From: Raineyella antarctica
GTDB taxonomy: Bacteria > Actinomycetota > Actinomycetes > Propionibacteriales > Propionibacteriaceae
Length of the DNA stretch: 64,000 nucleotides
Assembly (NCBI RefSeq): GCF_900092135.1
Contig: NZ_FMYF01000007.1
Location: forward strand, 62,001-126,000
Direction: 5' to 3'
In this document: positions 57,275-64,000 of the stretch, one piece after another
Position numbering within the stretch: the stretch's first letter is position 1
How the letters are laid out: every line of letters begins with the position of its first letter
Program-made: the position numbers and the translations under genes
Notes under the pieces: model-generated
What the model was told of the DNA's origin: nothing
Seen by the model: the letters and a program-made list of their open reading frames with translations, nothing else
Database searches by the model: none

Positions 57275-58884
57275 TCGACTTCACCCACGTCTCGCTCCGC
57301 TACGACGGCGCCCCGCGCCCGACCCTGGACGACATCGACCTGCACGTCGAGGAAGGCGAACTGGCCCTGCTGGTCGGCCCGACCGGCTCGGGCAAGTCGA
57401 CCCTGCTGCGCGCCACCAACGGCTTGGTCCCCCACTTCACCGGGGGCCTGCTGACCGGCCGGGTCACGGTCGGGGGTCGGGACACCGCCGAGTGGCAGCC
57501 CCGCGACCTGGCCGACCTGGTCGGGCTGGTCGGACAGGACCCCGCCTCGACCTTCGTCACCGACACCGTCGAGACCGAGCTCGCCTACACGATGGAGTCC
57601 CTCGGTGTCGGCCCACAGACCATGCGGGTCCGGGTCGAGGAGACCCTCGACCTGCTCGGCCTGGCCGACCTGCGCAACCGTCCGGTGACGACCCTGTCCG
57701 GCGGCCAGGCCCAGCGGGTCGCGATCGGCTCCGCGCTGACAGCCCACCCGCGGATCCTGGTGCTGGACGAGCCGACCTCCGCCCTCGATCCGCAGGCCGC
57801 CGAGGACGTCCTGTCGGCGATCCGTCGCCTGGTCGACGACCTGGGCATGACCGTGCTGATGGCCGAGCACCGGCTCGAGCGCGTGGTGCAGTACGCCGAC
57901 CAGGTGGTCGAGATCGCCGCCGGCCGGATCGTCCGCTCCGGTGATCCCTGCCGGGTGATGGCCGATGCCGCAGTGGTGCCGCCGATCGTCCGGCTGGGCC
58001 GACTGGCCGGCTGGACACCGCTGCCGCTGTCGGTCCGCGACGCCCGCCGCCGGGCCCGTACGCTGCGGGACGGCCTGCCCGAGGTGCCCCCGCCGCGCAC
58101 CACCCACGCCGGCCTGCCGGGCCGGGTACTGGCCTCCAGCCACGGCCTGACCGTCCGGTACGGGCGGGTCGAGGCGCTGCGCGGGATCGACTTCGAGGCC
58201 CGGGCCGGGGAGATCTGCGCGCTGATGGGCCGCAACGGCGCCGGCAAGTCGACCCTGCTGTCGGTGCTGGCCGGCCTGGTCGCCCCGACCTCCGGGACGG
58301 TGGAGGTCGGTGGGGTGGTACCTCGCCGGTCCACCCCGCGCGAGCTGGTCCGCCGGGTCGGGATGGTCCCGCAGGATCCCGCCGACCTGCTGTACGCCGC
58401 CTCGGTGGCCGAGGAGTGCGCCACCGCCGATGCCGACTTCGACGTCCCGGCCGGGACCTGTGCCGCCCTGCTGGCCGACCTTGCCCCGGACGTCCCGGCG
58501 TCACGGCACCCGCGGGACCTGTCCGAGGGCCAGCGGATGTGCCTGGCCCTGGCCGTGGTGCTCAGTGGGTCGCCCGACCTGCTGGTCCTGGACGAACCGA
58601 CCCGGGGCCTGGACTACAGCGCCAAGCAGCGACTCGGCGCCCAGCTGGCCCGGCTGGCCGCGACCGGGCACGGCATCGTGCTGTCCACCCACGACGTCGA
58701 GGTGGTCGCCACGCTGGCCGACCGGGTGGTGGTGGTCGCCGATGGCGAGGTCGTCGCCGACGGGCCAGCCCAGCGAGTGGTGACCGGTTCGCCGATGTTC
58801 GCCCCGCAGGTGGCCAAGGTGCTCGCCCCGCTCCCCTACCTGACCGTCGGGCAGGTCGCCGCGGCCCTGGAGCAGGTGGCATGA
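57271..58884 (+). CDS. ecfA: ECF transporter ATPase, fused A-A' (EcfA)
   Basis: 537 residues with two ABC ATPase domains in one chain. Domain 1: Walker A GPTGSGKST (36-44), signature LSGGQAQR, Walker B ILVLDEPTSALD. Domain 2: Walker A GRNGAGKST (about 322), signature LSEGQRMC, Walker B LLVLDEPTRGLD. Both seem active; the second signature has Glu where Gly is usual. It powers the ECF transporter. Start is coupled to the upstream frame; stop overlaps the S-component start. Confidence 0.94.
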   Translation: MIDFTHVSLRYDGAPRPTLDDIDLHVEEGELALLVGPTGSGKSTLLRATNGLVPHFTGGLLTGRVTVGGRDTAEWQPRDLADLVGLVGQDPASTFVTDTVETELAYTMESLGVGPQTMRVRVEETLDLLGLADLRNRPVTTLSGGQAQRVAIGSALTAHPRILVLDEPTSALDPQAAEDVLSAIRRLVDDLGMTVLMAEHRLERVVQYADQVVEIAAGRIVRSGDPCRVMADAAVVPPIVRLGRLAGWTPLPLSVRDARRRARTLRDGLPEVPPPRTTHAGLPGRVLASSHGLTVRYGRVEALRGIDFEARAGEICALMGRNGAGKSTLLSVLAGLVAPTSGTVEVGGVVPRRSTPRELVRRVGMVPQDPADLLYAASVAEECATADADFDVPAGTCAALLADLAPDVPASRHPRDLSEGQRMCLALAVVLSGSPDLLVLDEPTRGLDYSAKQRLGAQLARLAATGHGIVLSTHDVEVVATLADRVVVVADGEVVADGPAQRVVTGSPMFAPQVAKVLAPLPYLTVGQVAAALEQVA

Positions 58885-59759
58885 CCCGCCCCGCCCCCAT
58901 GACCCGGGCCGCCCGACTGTCCCTGATCGCGATGGGCCCCCGTTCGGCAGCGGCCCTCGTCGCCGCCTCACTGGTCGGCCTGCTGGCGTTCGGGTGGCCG
59001 TTCTTCGTGCCGGTCGGCCAGGAGTCCGGCGCGCACGCGATCAGCCACACCCAGGACGCCCCGTGGCTGTTCGTGGCGGTCCTGCCGCTGCTGGCCGCCG
59101 TGGTACTGGCCCAGCTGTCCGAGGGCGGGATGGACGCCAAGGTGGTGGCGCTGCTGGGGATGCTCACCGCCGTCGGCGCCGGTCTGCGGGCGATCTCACC
59201 CGGCGTGGCGGGACTGGAGCCGGGCTTCTTCCTGTTGGTGCTGGCCGGCTACGCCTTCGGTCCGGGCTTCGGCTTCGTGCTGGGGTCACTGTCGATCGTG
59301 GCCGGCGGGCTGCTCACTGCGGGCGTGGGGCCGTGGATGCCGTTCCAGATGTTCGCCGCCGGCTGGGTCGGGGCCGGGGCCGGACTGCTGCCCGGGGCGG
59401 CCCGGCTGCACGGTACGGTCCGGGCCTGGCAGCTCGGCCTGCTCGGCGCGTACGGGACGGTGGCGGGCCTGGCGTACGGCTTGGTGATGAACATCTGGTT
59501 CTGGCCCTTCACGGCCAACGGGACCGGCCTGTCGTTCATCGCCGGCGACCCGCTGGCCGCCAACCTGGCCCGGTACGGCGCCTTCTGGCTCGCCACCTCG
59601 CTCGGCTGGGACCTGCCCCGCGGCGTCATCACGGCCCTGCTGGTGCTGGCCTTCGGCCGCGGACTGCTGCGCGCGTTCGCCCGGGTGTCCCGGCTCGCGG
59701 CCTTCGACGCCACCCCGGCATTTCCCGGCGGCGACCCCCAGAATGTGAACCGCGCGTAA
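58881..59759 (+). CDS. ECF transporter S component, probable cobalamin or precursor binding
   Basis: 292 residues with about 6-8 hydrophobic segments: SLVGLLAFGWPFFVPVG, FFLLVLAGYAFGPGFGFVLG and VGPWMPFQMFAAGWVGAGAG. The last two are typical S-component loops. It overlaps the ecfA stop by 4 bases and is last in the B12-riboswitch operon, so cobalamin or a corrinoid/DMB precursor is the likely cargo. It is longer than most S components (180-200 residues). Confidence 0.88.
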   Translation: MTRPAPMTRAARLSLIAMGPRSAAALVAASLVGLLAFGWPFFVPVGQESGAHAISHTQDAPWLFVAVLPLLAAVVLAQLSEGGMDAKVVALLGMLTAVGAGLRAISPGVAGLEPGFFLLVLAGYAFGPGFGFVLGSLSIVAGGLLTAGVGPWMPFQMFAAGWVGAGAGLLPGAARLHGTVRAWQLGLLGAYGTVAGLAYGLVMNIWFWPFTANGTGLSFIAGDPLAANLARYGAFWLATSLGWDLPRGVITALLVLAFGRGLLRAFARVSRLAAFDATPAFPGGDPQNVNRA

Positions 59760-59826
59760 ACTATCGACATACGTCTGGTTCGCCCTCGGGAGCTCGTGCC
59801 GACCGCTTGGCTCTATGGAGGCCGCC

Positions 59827-60420
59827 ATGCCCAACCTGCCGATCGCCCGCCGGCGAGAGCTGCTGCTGGACGCCGGGGTGCGCGTGATCGCCCGCTCCGG
59901 GGTCGCGGCGGCCACCACCCGGGCCATCGTCAACGAGGCAGGCATGCCGTTGGCCTCGTTCCACTACGCCTTCACCAACCACGAGGAGTTCCTGCTCCGG
60001 CTGATCGAGCGCCAGCTGGTCCCGGCGCCGTCCCCCGAGCCGACCGCCGACACGTTCCCCGAAGCCCTGGAGCAGTTCTTGGGCGAACTGCTCGTCCAGG
60101 ACGCGGCGACCCAGGGCGTGGTGGCCGAACTGGCGATCTACGGCGTGTTGCGCGACGGGTTGCGGGAGGAGACGTCGCAGCGTCTGGCCGACTACGACCG
60201 ACAGCTGGCCGACGGCCTCCAGCGGCTCGCGGACGACTTCGGGATGGAGTGGACCATCGCGCCGGAGCGGCTCGCCAAGCAGGTCAACGCGTGGCGGTTC
60301 GGGGCGGTGGTCCAGTCCGCGTACGCCCGCCGCGGCGCCTCGTACGTCCATGAGAGCGGGGCGAAGGAGTGCGCCATCCTGCTCGGTGGCACCGCGCGCC
60401 CCGCACGCGCCGCCTCCTGA
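59827..60420 (+). CDS. TetR/AcrR family transcriptional regulator
   Basis: 197 residues. HTH is IARSGVAAATTRAIVNEAG and SFHYAFTNHEEFL, the TetR pattern. The rest is a ligand-binding helical domain. The ATG at 59827 has GGAGG 5 bases upstream; an in-frame ATG at 59815 lacks this. It follows the ECF operon by 67 bases on the same strand. Target unknown. Confidence 0.88.
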   Translation: MPNLPIARRRELLLDAGVRVIARSGVAAATTRAIVNEAGMPLASFHYAFTNHEEFLLRLIERQLVPAPSPEPTADTFPEALEQFLGELLVQDAATQGVVAELAIYGVLRDGLREETSQRLADYDRQLADGLQRLADDFGMEWTIAPERLAKQVNAWRFGAVVQSAYARRGASYVHESGAKECAILLGGTARPARAAS

Positions 60421-60438
60421 CCGGACGGTCGGGTGACG

Positions 60439-60489
60439 CGGTCGATCCGGCAGCTCGGTCGATCCGGCAGCTCGGACGATCCGGCTGGA
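60439..60489. repeat. three tandem 17-bp repeats between tetR-type gene and dcd
   Basis: CGGTCGATCCGGCAGCT begins at 60439 and 60456, with a degenerate third copy at 60473 that runs to 60489 and so touches the last base of dcd. It occupies the gap between two converging genes. Confidence 0.85.
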
Positions 60490-61071
60490 TCAGTCGATCC
60501 GGGTGCGGTGGAAGTTCAGGTACGAGCGGCTCGGTGTCGGGCCGACCTGGCCCTGGTAGCGCGATCCGGTCCGGTCCGAGCCGTACGGGGCCTCGGCCGG
60601 TGAGGAGAGCCGGAAGAAGCAGAGCTGGCCGATCTTCATGCCCGGCCACAGCTTGATCGGCAGCGTGGCGACGTTGGACAGCTCCAGGGTGACGTGACCG
60701 CTGAAGCCCGGGTCGACGAAGCCAGCGGTCGAGTGCGTCAGCAGGCCGAGCCGGCCCAGCGAGGACTTGCCCTCCAGCCGCGCCGCCAGGTGCGTCGGCA
60801 GCGTGACGACCTCGTAGGTGGAGGCCAGCACGAACTCGCCCGGGTGCAGGATGAACGGCTCGTCGGGCCCCTCCGGCTCCACCATCCGGGTCAGCTCCGC
60901 CTGCTCCTCGGCGGGGTCGATGTTGGGATAGCGGTGGTTCTGGAAGATCCGGAAGTACTTGTCCAGACGTACGTCGACACTGGCGGGCTGGACCATCGCC
61001 GGGTCGAACGGGCTGAGGCCGATGGCACCGGCCTCGATTTCGGCGGAAATGTCGCGGTCCGACAGGAGCAT
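60490..61071 (-). CDS. dcd: dCTP deaminase
   Basis: 193 residues, full size. [15 protein letters not shown] at the start, [12 protein letters not shown] and [15 protein letters not shown] with the catalytic Glu in TLEL, and QLCFFRL. It makes dUTP (or dUMP, if bifunctional) from dCTP for thymidylate synthesis. TAGGGT ends 6 bases before the ATG, a leaderless start. Confidence 0.96.
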   Translation of the reverse strand: MLLSDRDISAEIEAGAIGLSPFDPAMVQPASVDVRLDKYFRIFQNHRYPNIDPAEEQAELTRMVEPEGPDEPFILHPGEFVLASTYEVVTLPTHLAARLEGKSSLGRLGLLTHSTAGFVDPGFSGHVTLELSNVATLPIKLWPGMKIGQLCFFRLSSPAEAPYGSDRTGSRYQGQVGPTPSRSYLNFHRTRID

Positions 61072-61213
61072 GGCACGACCCTATACCGAGCAGCCACGCC
61101 TGCCGCACGGCATACGGCGTACGGTCGCTGATCGCGCTGGTCTGCGGTCGGTCGCGCCGGCCTCTCGCTGTCCGGGCGGCGGCCGGGAGTGCGCGTCCGG
61201 TCGTCGAGGTCGG

Positions 61214-62458
61214 TCAGTCGAGGTCGGAGGTGCCGCGGCCGGGGCCGAGCCAGCGGGCGGGGTCGCGGATCACCCGGTCCAGGGCCACGTAAGCGGCGCC
61301 GGTGGCCCCGGGGGCCGCGGTGGCCGGGGCGAGCACGACCAGGGGCTTGGCCAGCGGGTCGGACAGGAGTCGGTGGCGCATCTCCTGCTCGACCGGCCCG
61401 GTCAGGTACTCCCCGATGACGGCGAGGTCACCGCCGAGGACGAGGGTCGGCATGTCGAGCAGGTTCACCACGCTCGCCAGCACCGATCCGAGCGCGTGCC
61501 CGGCAGCTCGCACCGCCTCGACGGCCAGCGGGTCACCGGCCCGGACCCGGGCGAGCAGGTCGTGGATCGAGGCGCGCGGCGGCATCCCGGCGGCCAGCAG
61601 CAGGTGGTGGCGGCCCAGGTACTGCTCGAGACAGCCGTGCGAGCCGCAGCGGCAGGCCGGCCCGTTCGGGTCGACCGTCATGTGTCCGATCTCGCCGGCC
61701 CAGCCATGCGCACCGACGATCTCCCGACCGTCGAGCATCATGGCGGCGCCGACACCGATGTCACCGTGCAGGTAGATGAAGCTCGACCACGGCCCGGGGT
61801 GCCCGGGACGGGTCTGGGCCACGGTGCGGGCGGCGAGGTTGGCCGAGTTGCCGACGCTGAAGTCGATCTCGGGGCCGAGCACCTCTTCCAGGTACGGGTA
61901 GGGGTCCACGTCGGTCCAGCCGAGGTTCGGCGCCACGAGCAGGCGTGCGGCCGACATGTCGACCAGCCCGGGCAGCGACAACGTCGCCCCGACCAGTACC
62001 TGGCCCGGGGCCATCTCGTCCAGGATCTCCTTGACCATGACGCCCAGGTGCCGCAGTGCCTTGGCCGGGTCGGACCCGGTCAGGTCCAGCTGGTCCAGGC
62101 TGTCGGCGAGCACCCTGCCGGACAGGTCGACCAAGCGGGCGGCGAGCAGACCGACGCCGACCTCCATGCCCAGACCCACGTACGAGCCGCGGGCCGGGAT
62201 GAGCGGGACCGCCGGGCGGCCGCGCCCGGAGACGCTGATCGCCGGCAGGGACTCGAGGATCCGCCCCTCGATCAGGGCGTCGACCAAGCGCGAGGACGTG
62301 GAGCGCGTCATGTGCGTCTCGTCGGCGAGCCGGGCCCGGGAGACCGGGTGGTCCTCGTCGCCGAAGGCGAACACGTGGCGAGTGATGAGCTCGAGGTTGG
62401 CTTCGCGGAGGGACCCCTGGCGGACTCCCAGGTCCACGCGGTGGCGTTGTCGGGGCAT
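61214..62458 (-). CDS. ROK family protein with N-terminal HTH (NagC/XylR type)
   Basis: 414 residues. Winged HTH in residues 15-75 (SRARLADETHMTRSTSSRLVDALI). The ROK domain has an ATPase/sugar-kinase fold, with zinc motif CRCGSHGCLEQY preceded by GEIGHMTVDPNG. These are usually sugar-sensing repressors. A PTS gene is far upstream at the window start and is not a clear target. It begins 3 bases after the FHA gene stop, so may be translationally coupled. Confidence 0.9.
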   Translation of the reverse strand: MPRQRHRVDLGVRQGSLREANLELITRHVFAFGDEDHPVSRARLADETHMTRSTSSRLVDALIEGRILESLPAISVSGRGRPAVPLIPARGSYVGLGMEVGVGLLAARLVDLSGRVLADSLDQLDLTGSDPAKALRHLGVMVKEILDEMAPGQVLVGATLSLPGLVDMSAARLLVAPNLGWTDVDPYPYLEEVLGPEIDFSVGNSANLAARTVAQTRPGHPGPWSSFIYLHGDIGVGAAMMLDGREIVGAHGWAGEIGHMTVDPNGPACRCGSHGCLEQYLGRHHLLLAAGMPPRASIHDLLARVRAGDPLAVEAVRAAGHALGSVLASVVNLLDMPTLVLGGDLAVIGEYLTGPVEQEMRHRLLSDPLAKPLVVLAPATAAPGATGAAYVALDRVIRDPARWLGPGRGTSDLD

Positions 62459-62461
62459 GCG

Positions 62462-64000
62462 TCAGGCGCGATCGATCAGGATCGTCACGCCGTCACCGAG
62501 GTCGAGGATCCACCCGGGCTGGACCGCGACGGGCTCGCCGGGCACCAGCTGGTGGCGCTGGCCGGCGAGCGAGGGATCACCGCCGACCGGGCCGGTGATC
62601 AGCACGGTGCCGTTGGTCGAGTGCAGGTCGGTGACCTGGACCGTACGTCCGACCGGCTCGACCTTCACGTGGGTGCGGCTGATGTCGTGCGAGGGGCTCG
62701 GCACGGTCATCAGCTTGGGGACCCCGGTGCCGCCGGCCTTGCCCGCGTTGGGGGCCCGGCCGATCAGCACGATCCGGTCGACGGTCACCGGCGCACCGGT
62801 GATCGGCCGCAGGATCGCCATCACTGGCGCGGTGGCCTCGTGGGGGCGCTCCTCCTGGGGCTGCTCCCGGTGGGCCTCGTGGCCGGCAGCACTCGCGCCG
62901 GCACCGGAGGCTGCGGCGCCGATGAGCCCGGTGCCGGACACGCCGGCGGGTCCGGCCGGTTGCGCCGCTCCGGACCGATCGGCGGGAGCGGACGGGCCGG
63001 GCTGGGTGGCTCCGGGCGCAGTGGGGCCGGGCGCGGCCGGGGTCTCGATCGGGACGGACGGGCCGGTCGCCCCGTCCGGGACGTCGAGCAGTTCAGTGGC
63101 TGCCATCGGCCCGGTGGCGTCGGCGTCATGGTCGGATCCGGGCGCGCCGGAGGGGACGTCGAGCAGTTGGGTAGCCGAGTCGGGGCCGGTTCGGCCCGTG
63201 TCGGTGGCGGGACGGTTCCACACCGGCGCGGCCTGCGGTTGCTGCGCCAGCGAGGCGTCCATGTCCTCGGCGGCGGCGTCATCGGGGTCGATGCGAGCCT
63301 GGGAGCCGGTGCCTCCGACCTGTCGTTCGTCCCAGGTCTGCGGCTCGTCGTCCCAGGCGGCGGGTACGGCGGCCAGCTCGGCCGTCCGCGGCTCGTCGTC
63401 GGCGGGGTAGGCACCGGTCTCGGCCGGGTGGGAACCGTGGTGGTGCACCACCGAGGGCTCGTCGGACTCGGGGTGCACCGGGTCGTACACCTGGCCGTGC
63501 GGGTGCTCGGGCTCGTGTCCACCGGGGTGTTCCACGCCCGCCGGACCAGCGGCACCAGCAGCACCAGCAGCACCAGCAGCACCAGCAGCACCAGCAGCAC
63601 CAGCAGCACCAGCAGCGATACCCGCGGCCAGGCCGCCGGCGGCGAGGGCTGCGGCAGCGCCGGCAGCAGCACCAGACCCGGCAGCAGGTCCCGCAGCAGC
63701 TCCGGCAGGGGCAGCCCAGCCGGACGTGTCGTGGCGCGGCGCCTCGGTCCTGGCCGGCTCGACCACCGACGCACGCGGCGCGGCGGGCGGGCTCTTCACC
63801 AGGCGCTCGGCGGAGGTCTCGACCACCAGGGATCCGACCCGTGCCGCGCCGACCACCAGCGGCAGGTGCAGGACGTCGTCGCCGGCGGGAGCCTCGTCGG
63901 ACGGCACGATCGCGACCGTACGGACGTCACCGAGGCCGACCTCGTTCCACGTCCGGACGCCCTCGCCGCTGGCGATCACGTCACCGGTGGCCGGGTCGAC
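62462..64000 (-). CDS. FHA domain protein with long low-complexity linker, 5-prime truncated by window edge
   Basis: At least 512 residues; the frame is open to the window edge and continues (VDPATGDVIA), so the start is outside. An N-terminal region of about 70 residues is followed by an Ala/Gly repeat (GAA)n, a His/Glu/Asp-rich and Pro-rich linker, and a C-terminal FHA domain with SRTHVKV and LHSTNGT, the phosphothreonine-binding residues. Such proteins often partner Ser/Thr kinases. The missing part may include a kinase-linked or other domain. Confidence 0.82.
   Translation of the reverse strand, partial: VDPATGDVIASGEGVRTWNEVGLGDVRTVAIVPSDEAPAGDDVLHLPLVVGAARVGSLVVETSAERLVKSPPAAPRASVVEPARTEAPRHDTSGWAAPAGAAAGPAAGSGAAAGAAAALAAGGLAAGIAAGAAGAAGAAGAAGAAGAAGAAGPAGVEHPGGHEPEHPHGQVYDPVHPESDEPSVVHHHGSHPAETGAYPADDEPRTAELAAVPAAWDDEPQTWDERQVGGTGSQARIDPDDAAAEDMDASLAQQPQAAPVWNRPATDTGRTGPDSATQLLDVPSGAPGSDHDADATGPMAATELLDVPDGATGPSVPIETPAAPGPTAPGATQPGPSAPADRSGAAQPAGPAGVSGTGLIGAAASGAGASAAGHEAHREQPQEERPHEATAPVMAILRPITGAPVTVDRIVLIGRAPNAGKAGGTGVPKLMTVPSPSHDISRTHVKVEPVGRTVQVTDLHSTNGTVLITGPVGGDPSLAGQRHQLVPGEPVAVQPGWILDLGDGVTILIDRA
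63554..63616 (-). repeat. seven perfect 9-bp repeats encoding Gly-Ala-Ala
   Basis: ACCAGCAGC occurs seven times in tandem, 63554 to 63616. In the minus-strand frame it gives Gly-Ala-Ala units. A change in copy number alters protein length by three residues without a frameshift. Confidence 0.95.

Noticed and set aside
63554-63616. Possible CRISPR-like array
   Set aside because: The units are 9 bp, contiguous and inside a coding frame; there are no spacers.

Overview
The window is high-GC (roughly 70 percent) actinobacterial chromosome, most likely from the order Propionibacteriales and perhaps the family Propionibacteriaceae. The reasons are GTG starts, WYL and DUF222-HNH proteins, a fused EcfA under a B12 riboswitch, MetP/MetS and DUF4031. 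Pyruvate:ferredoxin oxidoreductase and a tryptophanase-type lyase suggest facultative anaerobic metabolism, while a CtaA-type heme A synthase suggests respiration too. The taxon is inference; no rRNA or tRNA gene was seen to fix it. I saw no insertion sequence, prophage, CRISPR array or attachment site. The region reads as ordinary core and accessory chromosome with dense short operons.

Layout. 1-1.7 kb: end of a sugar PTS permease, closed by a strong hairpin. 1.8-7.8 kb: housekeeping-type enzymes (alpha/beta hydrolase, two nucleotide-binding oxidoreductases, glyoxalase-like, patatin, SRPBCC-epimerase fusion) and the broken start of a pyrimidine-dimer glycosylase gene. 7.9-10.3 kb: a MarR regulator, MFS exporter and HhH-GPD DNA repair protein, translationally coupled. 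10.4-18 kb: two acetyltransferases, DUF222-HNH nuclease, threonine aldolase, DUF1684 protein, sirtuin and the LysG/LysE pair. 18-21.5 kb: MarR/MMPL divergent pair and a LOG-family enzyme. 21.5-31.3 kb: K+/H+ antiporter, EamA exporter, CtaA, TenA, WYL regulator, HIT, RidA, TPR, methyltransferase-like, orphan response regulator, NifX-like, MFS. 31.5-36.7 kb: HU, MFS, CstA-YbdD, maltose acetyltransferase. 36.8-44.8 kb: tryptophanase-like gene divergent from a GltD-like/NifJ/DHOD-like redox operon. 44.9-47.5 kb: zinc alcohol dehydrogenase, and a paired SMR exporter coupled to a metal-receptor-like protein. 47.5-55 kb: S4 protein, L7/L12-like protein, two-component system, DUF4031-HD fusion, MetP/MetS, DeoC, TauE. 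55.1-59.8 kb: cobalamin riboswitch and ECF transporter operon. 59.8-64 kb: TetR, dCTP deaminase, ROK protein and a partial FHA protein.

Working together. Tryptophanase chemistry yields pyruvate, which NifJ can oxidise to acetyl-CoA and reduced ferredoxin; the GltD-like flavoprotein could pass those electrons to NAD(P)+. The ECF operon very probably imports cobalamin or a precursor. CstA-YbdD is expected to import pyruvate or peptides.

The most general signal is leaderless expression. At least 16 genes on both strands have a TANNNT hexamer ending exactly 6 or 7 nt before the start codon, with no ribosome binding site. This also decides several start codons. No wholly new defence or mobile system was found; the better leads are the MarR-MFS-HhH operon, the SCO2322-type protein in the B12 operon, and the unusual tryptophanase-like enzyme beside the NifJ operon.
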